Positions 24,014-36,090 of a stretch of 64,000 nucleotides of DNA are shown here, one piece after another; position 1 is the stretch's first letter; every line of letters starts with the position of its first letter. The stretch is from Laetiporus sulphureus 93-53 (taxonomy: Eukaryota; Basidiomycota; Agaricomycetes; Polyporales; Laetiporaceae). The stretch is taken from assembly GCF_001632365.1 (NCBI RefSeq), contig NW_024468538.1:340943-404942 (forward strand), read 5' to 3'. Under the pieces are notes generated by a model. The model searched no databases. It worked only from the letters and a program-made list of their open reading frames with translations, and had not been told where the DNA came from. The position numbers and the translations under genes were made by a program.

Positions 24014-25343
24014 ATGCTCGACCTGCCTTCATCCGTTGGCTTGAACATGGCGGTGCCATCGTCTGCTACACCGCGCAGCTTCCTGGACATCCTGAACGTT
24101 TGCGATAATTACCGAATCAACCCAGACGAACCTCTCGCAACCTGGTGCCTCTCCCCCGAGCCAGGTTCTCCTGCCATTGGGCTGTTGCGCCCAGAAATCG
24201 TCGAGCACTTGAGACGCGAGAACGCACGAGAAGGGCGCTCTCCACCATGGGTCCTCGAATTGCGCGGAGGAAAGATGCATGTCAGCTTCTCTCCCGAACT
24301 ACGGAACGCGGCGGCGCGGACGCGTGTCATGAAGGAGCTTTGCGAGCGGTGGCGCGACGAGGGGCTGTACGCAGACGTGATCGGCCCGCGCAAGTGGCGG
24401 GCCGAGAAGTACCCCGTCTACCGTGACCCGTTCGGGCGACATGACGCACCAGCACACGACAGCAACGCTAATAACGACGACGACGATGGACGGAACTATG
24501 CGTTCATGATGGAGCGCGCTGCGTGTGCGCTCTTCGGCGTCGTGACCTACGGCGTGCACATGACTATCTACGAGGAGGACCGGGACGAGGACGGCCTCCC
24601 GACGTCCTGCCGCGTGTGGGTCTCGAAGCGCGCGAGGACCAAGCAGACGTGGCCGGGCTATCTGGACAACACCGTCGCGGGCGGTATTCCCTCCGGCCTC
24701 GGGGTGTTTGAGAGCCTCGTCAAGGAGTCGATGGAAGAGGCGAGTCTCGCGGAAGGGGGTATACAAAGGCATGCGCGTGCCCTCGACAGCGTCAGCTATT
24801 TCTTTAGGTGAGTAGCGGCGTCGGGCGTGAGATGACTCGCTGATGCATTTTCCATCCGGCAGGACCGGGGCTGGCTGGCTGCAGCCAGAGGTCACGTAGG
24901 CGCTATTCGTTCCTTTACTTAATCTCCCGTGCCCGACCGTGCCATGTCGCAGGTACGCTTATGACCTGCGTGTGCCTTCGGGTGCAGAGCGGGACGCCTA
25001 CAAGCCCAAGCCCCTCGATGGAGAGGTCGAGTCGTTCGAGGTTAGCACGAGGCGCATACAGCCTGCGTAATTTGTTTCCGAAATTAACAGTAACTTGAAC
25101 CTCGACTACCTCGCAGCTCCTCCCACTCGAAGAAGTGGTCACTCGCATTCGTGCAGGCCTGTTCAAGCCAAACACCGCTCCCGGTGCGCCCTTCCCATGC
25201 GCAACGTCCACGGCATACTTACTTATCCTACAGTGCTTTTGGACTTCATGATCCGCCACGGGTATCTCACCCCGGATGAGGAGCCCGACTACCAACAGAT
25301 CGTGACCCGACTGCACGGTAGGTTCGACTATGACAAGTGGTGA
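24014..25343 (+). CDS. Nudix hydrolase-domain protein, thiamin pyrophosphokinase-related type
   Basis: Five exons (24014-24807, 24863-24895, 24953-25040, 25117-25183, 25234-25343) sum to 1092 nt, 363 residues; the ATG at 24047 would give 352. The N-terminal half resembles the DUF4743-type domain found ahead of Nudix folds in fungal proteins of the yeast YJR142W type. The Nudix signature follows in the G-G-I-P-S-G-L-G region with K-E-S-M-E-E-A in place of the usual R-E-x-x-E-E, an Arg-to-Lys change. The G-x-G-W-L-Q-P-E segment assembled from the 33-nt second exon supports the splice model. Family members hydrolyse nucleoside-diphosphate-linked or oxidised thiamin derivatives; the substrate here is not shown by sequence. 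An Asn/Asp-rich insertion near residue 152 looks like a disordered loop. Cytosolic, intact. Confidence 0.85.
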
Positions 25344-27470
25344 ACTGTCTTTAGGTAGTTGGATAGAGGCCATCGGTCTTGATGCATCCTCACATCCATG
25401 TCAATCGCTAAATTTGCACGACGAAAGCCTGGAGGTAGTGCAGCGGCGAGGATGTACGATAGACGATTCGCTACTGAGCTTGTTTTGAAACATACATATG
25501 GGGTAGACTCCGCACTCAACAGCGACGATATGGCTGTAACGGACGTTGGACGTCGAGTGGCGATGGGATGTTGATGAATTGTTCATGGTAGGGAGCTGCA
25601 TGACAGTGGACTCGCGATTGCGCAGATTGCATTCGACTTCCATAATGGACAGTTTCTTGCTTATTCCCGTCCGTAATACTCGTCTCCGCACATATATCCT
25701 GATGTCAATGCTATTCTTTTGCTATTGGTTGGACATCCCCTGATTGCTCAGCGTTGGCGTCAGTTTTCCGACATAATTCCAGTGCGATATCAGTTTTTCC
25801 ATGCTCGTGCTCGATTAATTTCGTACGTGGCAGTATCGAACGAATATCAAAGACGGTCGCAAAGAATGCAGTTCGAATGACCGAAGTGGACAATATCAAA
25901 TGGGATGCCAGGCCGAACTCACCATCACCATCTTCACTGTCACCCGGAGCAAGAGACCCGAATAGATCCCATCCATGCCGCAACCAGCATCTCACACCAT
26001 GCCATGCGATCCCTGATTCGACTAGGCAAGCAAGTTCTGCCTGTTCATTCCGTTTTCAAATGAGCAACTCAGCCGCCAAGGATGGCTTCTGGCTTCTTGT
26101 CGCGATCTGGCACTAAGAGGTCCACAAGAAACCTGGCGGGCGTAGCTTTGACAGCACACAAGCCTAATAGTAGTATATATTGGTAATCAAATCGGAACGC
26201 TGGAACGTCTTGCTTTCTCACCTTGCTAAAACTCCTACACTCATTTGGTATCCCGTTCCGTCAACGGTCTGTTAGTCGTCTGTAGAGTTACTAGTGGACT
26301 GCATGCATAGTGTTTTCCTGTATGTGAGCGAATGTGTGATATGAAACGGTCATTCTCTCGACTGATGAGCATATTCAATGCTATCAGCGGCGCAAAAGTC
26401 ATCGTGTTGGGGATTCGACAGGACACTGGAATGCGCGAGTGGAGAGGGGCATTTCCTCGCACAAGTCGTTCAAACCGCGTACGAGAACCCTCTTAACACA
26501 GGTGATAGGGATTGCCGCTAAGGTTGCAGCCCGAGGTACGTGCTGTGCGAACGTCGGTTCATCTCCGATGTTTCCATTCTCATGACCTCTTTGTAACTCG
26601 TCTGGCGACTACTTTGCTCGAAGGATACTTTCATTCCTCTCTGGTTCGGGAAATTTGTGGACAACCTCTGCTGACATCGAGCTGGCTGGACGGTTGAGTC
26701 GCATCCAACGTGCCATTGCGTTGATCGCACATTCAGGCTGCATTCTGGAGCCAGTCATGGGTTGACATCAGCTCAGAAAACCCGACTGTAAGCCTTTCCT
26801 CGAGGAAGGAACAGGAAGGCGAAATTGTCTGTGCCAAGATCAATAGAAGATCTGCTACTATGTGAGCATTATTCTGGAGCATTGGCCTCAGAGAGACTCT
26901 CAAACCCCAAACCCCGAGACGAATACATAGAAAGGGACATTTTGTGCACGACAGCAGTTACTCACTGGAGTCCAGTCCAAAAAATGCCCATTTCGTGCCC
27001 ACCCAGACCGTCTCCGCCGAGCTGTCAGTTCAAGTTGGAACCTTGTGGTAGATAGCTATAGTGATAGCCCTGACAGTCTGCACGAGAACCTGAATACTTG
27101 CATGGCATGTTTGACATTCATCGAGCTACTAGTCCGTGGATTACCGGCGCTGAAGCTTCGTTGACATGCAGGCAAAATTCTAGAGTCATATATTGTTTTC
27201 AACAATGCCTTTGAGAGGAAATAGGACGGAAGCAGTGGCATCAGTCCATGACTGAAAGCGAATGGGTGAAGAAACACGTTGTGGCACGTCACTCAGACAC
27301 TAGCGCTTAGAATAATTATTAATGAACGTGATCGTAGATTGATCCCGATGGTGATGAATGCCCGACCTAACTAAACTGGCCGACCGGCGGTTGCGACCCT
27401 TCCATCGACACGTCTGTGAGTTTGTCCTAGAGGGTGGACTCGGCCAGCCAGTATAACGCAACTCACTTGT
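25344..27470. other. Intergenic, no supported gene
   Basis: About 2.1 kb. Small open frames on both strands have no domain, intron logic or repeat relationship. The right end is the promoter region of the phosphatase-fold gene at 27471. Confidence 0.55.
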
Positions 27471-28824
27471 ATGCACAGGACCATGGCGCGGTCACTATTT
27501 GCATTGCTCACCGCATTTCTGTTCGGCTACTCCAGACTCGACCATCTTTTCGATTGGGCGTCCGAACCGTCCAGCATGCGCATAGCCACCTATAACCTGC
27601 GATATGACTCTCAGCCTGACAATGTATCGGTGAAGCAGTCGATTGACGGACTACCAGATCCTCTGCACCGGCCGTGGTTTCTGGGTAAGAGCGGTGAGCA
27701 GCCATGGAGCAAACGGAGGATCAAGGTTGCGCAGCAGCTGTTGCACGAGAATCCGGCCGTTATAGGTAAGCGGTGTACTAGCTATCCGGCCCATCCTGAT
27801 TCTCACATATACTCTAGGATTCCAGGAAGCACTCGTCAGGCAAGTTCATGATCTCGCGGAACTGCTTGGAAATCAGTGGGGTTGGGTCAGTAGCGTCTGC
27901 ATTCCTCGCTCAATTGCGTATGCAATCGACTGTTCTGACGTATCAGGTGGGAGTCGGACGTGATGACGGCAATGAAGCAGGAGAGTTCTGCCCAATATTC
28001 TACAAGAAGTAGATTCGCCCATTTCACAAGCTCGGCGAGTATCCTGACAACACATTCATTGTAGATCAGAGCTCCATCTCGTTTCTCACGAATCCTTCTG
28101 GCTCTCGTATGTGCTATCTCACAATGGTACTTAATCGCCCGTTCGCTTAATTCCGCCCTCCAGTGATAAGCCGTTTGAGCCGTCCAAGTTTCCAGACGCA
28201 GGCTCCTTCCGAGTTTGTGAAGTCGTCCGTTTCCAACCCACCTCCTCAAGCATCCTCGCGCCAAAGCCCTTCACAGTGATTAATGCACATCTGGATGACC
28301 GCTCGGACATGCAGCGTCGTCTTGCCGCGTCGATGCTTCTCCTCCGCGCGCGTTACGAGGCGCACAAGACCGGCGGGCCCGTGTTCGTCACTGGCGACTT
28401 CAACAGCGCCGCGACAGGGCTGGACTCGGGCGCGTACCAGATCGTCGTTGGCGCATTGCCACCCATTGGCGTGAACGAGACGTTTGCGCAAAAGTACGCG
28501 GTGCCTAAGGGGGTGCTCCCGGAGTTTCTCATGCAGGACCTCAAGGCAGAGACGCCGAGATTGAGAATCTCGGGCGACTTTGCGACGTTCACGGGGTTCA
28601 ATCATCCGGGAGATCCGTCAGTGTTCACCCGCATTGATTTTATTTTTGGTGGGAGTAACGGGGGATGGTGCGTAACGTACTTTTTTTCTAGACACGAAGT
28701 CCTGAACTAACGCACAATTCTTTCATGAAGGTCAGCAGATGCCTACCGCGTGGGCTCTTCGTTGACCGATGACGGCATCCTCGCGAGTGACCACCGGCCA
28801 GTCTTCGCTGATGTCTCTATCTAG
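27471..28824 (+). CDS. Endonuclease/exonuclease/phosphatase-family protein
   Basis: Six exons (27471-27765, 27818-27885, 27947-28008, 28065-28106, 28164-28667, 28731-28824) sum to 1065 nt, 354 residues. Motifs of the DNase I-like fold appear in order: A-T-Y-N-L-R near the N-terminus, the catalytic-type Q-E in G-F-Q-E, N-A-H-L-D-D, T-G-D-F-N-S, and the terminal S-D-H-R-P-V. These are the metal-binding and catalytic positions of Mg-dependent nucleases and phosphodiesterases of this superfamily. The N-terminal 25 residues are hydrophobic and could be a signal peptide or anchor; a start at the ATG at 27483 is possible. An apparent in-frame TAG at 28010 lies inside a 56-nt intron. The substrate (nucleic acid, sphingolipid or inositol phosphate) cannot be told. 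Intact. Confidence 0.88.
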
Positions 28825-29436
28825 TCCTCAGTGAGATGACGGAATACAGCTACATTGCGAGATGCGAGACCAGTAATGTTCACGCATGTCGTTTGCATCA
28901 GTTTTAGGAATGAGTCACCTTTCCGTGTGTATGAGCACACAAGATACCCTCTGTTACTTTCTTGATATCGTTGTATGGGTAACAGGTGCGGATATTTGCA
29001 TGAATGATTAGTGGGGTGTTTGAAGACAGAAAGCGCGGCAGTTGACATGCGGAGTAATGGTACCGAGGGCTAATTCTTCGAGATCGATGCAGTATGCGGT
29101 CTCGCCAACGGTTCACCTACATTTATATCAGTATTTCGGCAAACGCGATGAGGCTGAGGACCCGGGGGACGATTATGTGCAACTTTGGCTCCCAGTATCT
29201 GCAATCTGAATTGTGCTGAATTCAATTCATAGTGCGATATAACATAATACTTGCAGATGAGCGCTACCGACGATACATTTCCACGCCACATCTCAGTCGC
29301 GTCATCGAGAACTGTACAGTAGATAAGCGGCAAAGTCCGGGTGGCTCCGGAAATTCGCGAGACAACCAATGTGGCGCGCGGTCACCGCGAGGTAAGGAAA
29401 TATTGCTCGCCCCTCCGTTTCTTCAAGTTCCTCAAG
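28825..29436. promoter_or_regulatory. Intergenic region with eL27 promoter
   Basis: About 610 bp between the 3' end of the phosphatase-fold gene and the ribosomal protein start. It must hold the eL27 promoter. A pyrimidine-rich run (CCCCTCCGTTTCTTC) about 25 bp upstream of the ATG is the kind of initiator seen at ribosomal protein genes. No TATA box is obvious. Confidence 0.4.
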
Positions 29437-30104
29437 ATGCCGCGAGGTACGTCAAACTTCGTTGTTTATTGCCCCTTCTTTCGTGGTGCTGAATGAGATC
29501 TCCCAGTATACAAGCCCGGCAAAGTGAGAAACCCACTCATTGCGAAGGAAGGACGGCAGATGCTAATTGGCAGAATGTTAGGTCGCGATTGTGCTGCAGG
29601 GACGCCAGGCAGGCAAGAAGGTCGTTGTGATCAAACAGCTAGATGAGGGTACCAAGGAACGACCATACCCTCATGCGATCGTTGCGGGCGTCGAGCGCTA
29701 CCCGCTCAAGGTCACCCGGCGTATGGGTGCGAAGAAGTTGGCGAAGCGGAGTAAGATCAAGCCGTTCATCAAGGTGCGTATATGTGCAGCCTACTAGGCT
29801 CGTGCGGACGAGGAGTGCAGAAATTGATGGGTTGGGCGCGTTTGCGTCGCAGGTGATTAACTACTCGCACCTCTTCCCGACACGGTATGCACTCGAGCTC
29901 GAGGGCCTCAAGGGCACTGTTACCTCGGAGACATTCAAGGAGCCGTCGCAACGGGTGGACTCGAAGAAGCAGATCAAGAAGCTGCTGGAGGACAGGTACC
30001 AGAGCGGGAAGAACAAGTGGTTTTTCCAGCCTCTCAGGGTGCGTTCGTTTCGTCCCATCATTGTCTTGCACTTCCTCTAACGCAGCGCACTGATCTAGTT
30101 CTGA
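29437..30104 (+). CDS. RPL27: 60S ribosomal protein L27 (eL27)
   Basis: Five exons (29437-29446, 29507-29523, 29582-29773, 29853-30038, 30099-30104) sum to 411 nt, exactly 136 residues, the usual length of fungal eL27. The protein has the family's opening V-Y-K-P-G-K, then V-A-I-V-L-Q-G-R, a KOW-type N-terminal part, the basic R-M-G-A-K-K segment, [12 protein letters not shown], and the C-terminal [11 protein letters not shown]. It is a structural component of the cytosolic large ribosomal subunit. The coding exons are extreme at both ends: 10 and 17 nt first, and a last exon that adds only Phe and the stop codon. Confidence 0.97.
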
Positions 30105-31445
30105 GTGTGGATGTTGTTCGCCATGTTTTGATGCACGCTCCTGTATTGTTATCCCGTGCTTTCCTCGGCCTTATGCAATGACTTATGCGGTGTACCATGG
30201 ATTGCATGACCATATGGCATTGTGCACTTGCTTCGCGTATCAATCACGCTCGCGGAGATCATGTAACGCCTACGCTTGCCGCTTTTCCCGTTGCCTAGTC
30301 GTACGATACTGTGGACAATTGAAAGGCCTAGACATGAATACCAAGTCTCTTTCCCACCACTTGCACCTGTGATCCACATGCCGACAGGTGACGTGCGCAT
30401 TTATGTCTATGTTCCGCAGGAGTATGTGCGGCAATAGAGACTGCTATCAATGATCCAATATATGGAGACGCCGAAAAGCTTGTTTATTAAAAGCCACGAC
30501 AGTCTAGGTCATCGTGCCTGTGAGAGACCCGACTCCGCGAACTTGACTGAAGCACGGTGTTGCAGACTGACGGCAACCTCGTTTGACGCCACTTTCGCTC
30601 CTCCACCACGAGGTGTTGGCTCAACTGGAGCGGTTGCCTGCATCGGAACTGGGCTCGGCTGGCCCCTAAAGCTTTAGGGAGCGTCAGCGCACTGTGACAA
30701 TTGCGCACTCGATGCTCAGACTTGGCCTGAGGGGTTGAATGAGAGGGGCTAGTATCATAGGGCGGCGCAAGAACACTCTCATGCACACGAGGTTCCCCTG
30801 CTTCCGTCAGTTCTTCCATTCGAAACCCATTGTTATGGAAGTGCGCCAGTATCGCTGCGTACCTGAGAGGGGTCGAAGTTGATCAGCACCAGGATCCAGG
30901 TCAGCGCCCAGCCGCTACCGGGTCGTTTTCTTATGATTCTCTTGGAACATCTTACACAGGAGGACGGTTGTCCATCATCAGCGCTGCAGTGCTCAGCCCT
31001 CGCGACCATGCTTCAGCCTTGCAAAAGCCACTGAAGAGTACATTCCACCTGAGGAGCGATTACTTCGGGCATGATGACGTGAGGGAGGCGCTGTAATTGC
31101 AATACGTACGCTTGGAACGTTGAACGCAAGATTATCGGCACGGACACCAGCGGTATATCGGCCATCATCAAGATGCTCCGGTTCCCATGGGCTCGGCATA
31201 GTGGTTGGGTTCGGACAGCCTCCTGCGATACCGTGACGGCGGTGACTGCACTGTGCCGTCTATAGCTCGTGTGAAGACCACCGTTGCAATATCCGTCCTC
31301 GCCCCTCATTCCGGGCAGGTTATAAATGACATGGTGACCATGCCGTTTCCATTTGCAAGGCCCGCATCCTCGATCCATCTGAGGTTTGGCAGACGCAGCC
31401 ATATAGCTTGTACTTTCCCGCAAAACTCTGCCGGAGTCGATCGCG
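30105..31445. other. Intergenic, no supported gene
   Basis: About 1.3 kb between eL27 and the oxidase. Short frames on both strands, no domain recognised. The right end is the oxidase promoter region. Confidence 0.55.
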
Positions 31446-33560
31446 ATGCTGCATTTCTCTCGTTCTGCGGCCACGACGCTCCTTCTGCTTCTGTCACTCA
31501 TTGCTCCATATCCCGCCTACGCTGTCGTCCCCGAACTGAGCGCTCTGCCCACGCGTAGGAGCATACTTTCGATATGCGAAGAGATCTCTAACGCCATTAC
31601 ATCGGCTTCCGAGGTCTATTGGCCGTGTACGTCCACATTCATGATTACGTTCTCAGGCTTGTCGCGGGATATTTGAAATGATAACATATGCCGCTTGTTA
31701 CAGTGGAATTGTATTACACCGAAGACAATTATCACTGGGCGTCGTCGAGCTCACAGATAGCAACATGCTCGGTCGAGCCAGGTACTCCTGAGGATGTCGG
31801 CACCGTCGTGAGCGCAGACACCTCTCGCGAGCTCTTCGTGGACTCATCGCTCATTCATTCTCAGCTGCAAATCCTAGCGGCCACAAACACTTCCTTCGGG
31901 GTTAGTTCCTTTCCTAAACATTGCATATATCGTCCTTGGCATGACGCGTCTTCACGCAGATAAAGGGCGGAGGGCATATCGCGAATCCTGGCTTTTCCTC
32001 CACGACTGGTGTCCAGATTGCGATGTCACGTTTTGATGGCGTGACATACAACTCGGACTCGCAGACGGTCGACATTGGTGCGGGCCTCATTTGGGACGAT
32101 GTGTACCAGGCACTCGAGCCATATGGCGTGAACGTCGTTGGTGGACGCGTGACTGGTGTCGGAGTAGGGGGCTTCATCCTGGGTGGAGGTAAGCATTGCA
32201 TTGCATTGCTTTATGCTTTTGGTTCGGTGGACACGAGCTTATTTATGTCGTGATGATCAAAGGATATTCGTTCCTCTCAAACCAGCATGGCTTGACCGTT
32301 GATACGGTCGTCTCTTATGAGCTGGTTCTTCCGAATGGGACGGTGACGAGTGTCACAAATGCTTCGAATCCGGATCTCTTCTGGGCTTTGAAGGTGCGAG
32401 ATCACACCTCTGCAGACCGGTCCGGCAGCAAAGCTGACGTCATCGAACTTTGTAGGGAGGATTCAACAACTTCGTGAGCATACCGATCGCTGCTGCCTGG
32501 AAGCCCCTCTGCTGACCTGAGACAATAGGGCATCGTCACTCAATTTACTTTGGAGGCCTTCACGCAGGGTGAAGTCTGGGTAAGGCTAGAACACTGTAAT
32601 GCCGCTTTTTGCATCCTGATAGAATTTTCAGGGTGGTACGATCATCTCTCTGGGGGAAACGGACCAGGCGAAGACTGCGACGGCCAACTTTTATGCGAAC
32701 GTCACTGACCCCAAGGCTGCGCTGCTCACAACGTTCAACTGGGATCTCGGATTAGTACGTGACATCATTGTCCATATTAAATATAGTCAGCTCAAAGCGG
32801 TACCGTGCATCTCCATGCTGCAGACGATCGTCGAGATCAACCTATTCTACGATGGACCATCGCCACCTGATGGAATTTTCGATGAGTTCTTGGCCATACC
32901 TTACGTCGAACAGGACGTCAGCACGCGTTCTTTCCTCTCGCTCGTACTCACAGCGCCAAGCAACGACACGTCTACCCTACGGTATGTTGCCAATTATGCT
33001 CATGCTATGATACTCAACAACTATCAATGTAGTGGATACTTCGACACCGTATCGACATATGAATTGACACCAGGGCTGCTCGATGCCGTCGTCAATGAAA
33101 CAGAGGTTCGTCCGTGGCAAAAAGGAAATGGCTTGTCTGTTTGACTGACATAGTGTACTGACAGTTCTGGTCGGATCAATTGGCGCTTGAAGTCCCGGGA
33201 CTGTTCATCAGCTACGATATCGAGCCCTTCCTGTCAAGCGTCTTCTCGCATGGCTCCGACTCCGCTTGGCCACCCAGCCGCGCGCAGGGTCTCCTCCCGA
33301 TGAATATCTACTACGCATGGCTGGATGAAGCATCGGACGGGCTGATACACCAGGTCATGGAAGAGAGCGCGAGCTACCTCACCCAGGTTGCTGTGGACGA
33401 GGGCCAGGACGTCGCCGATGCTGCTCTCTATCCGAATTACGCCATCTACGATACGCCCACGTCGAGGATGTATGGCGACAACATAGCTGCATTGCAAATT
33501 ATCAAGAAGCAGTACGACCCAAACAATGTCATGGGCCTTGCGGGTGGCTGGAAGTTCTGA
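31446..33560 (+). CDS. Secreted FAD-linked oxidase (PCMH/berberine-bridge type)
   Basis: Ten exons: 31446-31626, 31704-31900, 31960-32188, 32263-32393, 32456-32473, 32529-32579, 32632-32754, 32824-32981, 33033-33105, 33165-33560; 1557 nt, 518 residues. The first 26 residues are a clear signal peptide (Arg, then a Leu run, then A-Y-A), so the enzyme is probably secreted. The PCMH-type FAD-binding domain is shown by I-K-G-G-G-H, whose His is the usual covalent flavin anchor, and by G-G-R-V-T-G-V-G-V-G-G. The Cys that gives a second flavin bond in berberine-bridge enzymes is Val here, so a single histidyl link is predicted. The C-terminus carries the BBE segment Y-D-P-N-N-V-M. Exon 8 could instead begin at 32791 (a 36-nt intron), adding 11 residues. 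Likely substrate: a sugar, alcohol or phenolic; not determinable. Confidence 0.88.
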
Positions 33561-34272
33561 TAGTAGGGGGTTACCAACATCTAGGATATTTGACACATAA
33601 TAGGAGGACAATTTATCTGCATCTGCATCTGTTGATACCAGCATGACATTTGCGATGCTATTCTATACGGAGTTGCTCTCGACTTGCTGAATTCACGATC
33701 AGCTTTGTCGAAGGCGACTTTGCCCATAATTCATATCAATAAATGGGTGATCTTGGGCGCTTGATATGAAACCAAGGCTCTACGTAGGCTCTCACACAAG
33801 TTCAATAGCCGGATCAATCATGACGACCTTCTCTTCGCCACTTTCTGTTTGTCTCAATCCGACGTCAGCACCAAGGGCTGGCAGAAGTCATCCCGCGAAG
33901 CACTTCTTATCTCTTCGAGCCTTCTGCGACCTCTGCCATCTCGTGCTTTGAGCGGTCAAGAGATCAACATGGTGCTCGTGAAACCCTTTCCATCGGTATA
34001 ACAACATCAATCGAGGCAAGCACCTAGACTATCAAATGTGAAGTGTAGAGCAGCGGAGTTCGGTTCTCAAAGCATGGCCTTGTCGTAATAGGGGCGACTA
34101 CAAATGCCGCAACCGGATGCCCCTCAAAATCCTGAACATGCGTCTTACATGAGCAACACATCATACTCTCGAGGCATGTGCAGAGCGCATGTAGCGAGAG
34201 ACGTACATAGTCGGTGCGCTCAGCTCTCTCTGCACGCTACGACATCTGTACAACCACTATCTGCTCGATTGC
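33561..34272. other. Intergenic, no supported gene
   Basis: About 0.7 kb between the oxidase and the first BTB gene. No domain-bearing frame and no repeat seen. Confidence 0.55.
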
Positions 34273-35673
34273 ATGGCTCCCGGTCGGCTACAGATTACGA
34301 TACCCGACGCATCTGGTTTCATCTCTGAGAGTTCGTTCTCGAGGACAACATCTCCGCCTAGTTGGGCTCATTCACATTCACCAGTGCCATTTCCTTCGCT
34401 CCCTGACCCATCCCCGGTTTCTCCCACACCAGCACGCTCAATGGCCTCTACAGATCTATCTCTGCAGAGCGTCTCTTCTGACGTAGATTCAAGGCTAGAA
34501 GCGCCCTTGTCTCCGTATGATAGCTTCTCGCAGCACGAAGACTCACAGGCGCGCTCTGTCGAACTTGTCTCTCCCAGTATTGCTTCCCCGTTAGACCTCA
34601 AGTGCACGCGGTCCAGGACCGACTTGACGAGCGACTCCGTCCATTCTCTCGTATCACAGTTTCCGCCCGCGTACCCTTCCGCGGGATCTGCTCGTCCTGC
34701 CAGTTTTTCGAGCGCGTTCAGGATACGCAAGGCGCTCAGTGTGTCCGGAAGGCCGGCCGCGAGCCCTGACTCTGCGAGGGCACTATCGGCAACGATTCAC
34801 GTGAATGCCTCAAATGCGAGTCGTCCAGATACGATGTGTACTGAATCAACATTGGTACGGGCGTTACCTGGTCCCGATCCTCCTTCAAAGCACCATTACT
34901 CGTTCTATTTTCAAGACGGCTTGGTGATACTCAATGTCCGTGTTTCCACTTTGACAAGTAAATGTCCAATGATCTCTGAATGAATTATTGACAGGTGAAG
35001 GGAAGCCTCTACAGGGTACATCGTCATTTACTCGAGCATAATTCCGAGTACTTCCGTGAGCTGCTGTCTCCAGGAAATAGCTCTATAGGGCCGTCTGGAG
35101 CCACGGACGACACAGCTATATCGATCCCGGATCTCACATCGGATGAATTTGATTGTCTCCTCAATTTCCTGTACTACAGGTGATGTCGGAAGCCACCCGC
35201 AGCATGACGAGACCTCGTTTCTTATATTCACATACAGGGTATACGAAGACAGCACGCTATCTGTCACCGAATGGATTACCCTCCTAGATGTCTCCACCCG
35301 CCTTCGCTTTACCACAATTCGCACCCTCTCTATTCGTGCCCTTTCCGCTCAGCGCTCCTCCCTCAGCGCCGTCGAGACCATTGTGCTTGCAATCAAACAT
35401 GACGTTCCGAGCTGGCTCGCTCCTGCATACGCCGAGCTGTGCCGGCGACCACACCCGTTAGATGACGGCGAGGCAGAGCAGCTGGGAGCGAAGATCGCCG
35501 CGCGGGTCGGAAGAGCACGGGAGACGATCAGAGATGAGACGTTCCGGGCCCATCAGGAAAAGCAGTACGGAATCAGATATGCACCGCCAGAGGCATTTGA
35601 TGAAGAACTGGTGAACACGACCGTTTCGGAGACGTTTTGGGTAGGGGATGCCTCAAACCCGTCGCGCTCTTGA
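34273..35673 (+). CDS. BTB/POZ domain protein, tandem copy 1
   Basis: Three exons (34273-34935, 34995-35179, 35238-35673) sum to 1284 nt, 427 residues. The first exon encodes about 220 residues of Ser/Pro-rich, probably disordered sequence. The BTB/POZ fold starts across intron 1 (D-G-L-V-I-L-N, then Y-R-V-H-R-H-L-L-E-H-N-S-E-Y-F) and continues through T-D-D-T-A-I and L-L-N-F-L-Y-Y. Exon 3 adds an all-helical tail with the recurring pattern W-I-T-L-L-D-V-S-T-R. BTB domains mediate dimerisation or cullin-3 recruitment; no DNA-binding or Kelch domain is present, so the partner is unknown. It is the longest of three neighbours that share intron positions. The first intron has a weak donor, GTCCGT, but its position matches copy 2. 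Confidence 0.85.
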
Positions 35674-36090
35674 ATGCATGGCCTGCAGATCATCCCTCTT
35701 TAGACTACTCGTCAGCATTGCAGGTATGTTCATAGCTACTTTGGAGCTGCAGGCTCCCTCTGTGACGTGCATTAAGAGAATAATCACGCTTCATCAGGAA
35801 CGTGGCGTACGACGTTGCCAGATTAGATGCGGCGTTCTTATCTGCATAATATTTGCCATGCAGGCTAGAATATTTGACACAAATGACGCTCGACTTTTGG
35901 ACATGTTGGGTATTAGAGTGGAACGTCCCTAACTCGCAATGGAATAACAACCGCTTTCGCTCGTCACAAGCTGAGCTGGAGTTTCATTATAAAGTAATAC
36001 ATGACGGCCGAAGTTGTCAGATGCTGCTTGTCCCTCCCTTACTCTACCCGTCATTGCTTGGATTGTATTCATTGACGGCCTATATCGCAA

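Noticed and set aside
28010..28012. In-frame TAG in the endonuclease/exonuclease/phosphatase gene, suggesting a pseudogene
   Set aside because: A 56-nt intron (28009-28064) with GTAGAT donor and TTGTAG acceptor, a 42-nt exon and a further 57-nt intron restore the conserved F-W-L-S-D-K-P-F-E-P-S-K segment and keep the total in frame.
32755..32790. 36-nt intron in the FAD oxidase
   Set aside because: Shorter than any other intron here; the acceptor at 32823 gives a 69-nt intron with the same frame and a better pyrimidine context.
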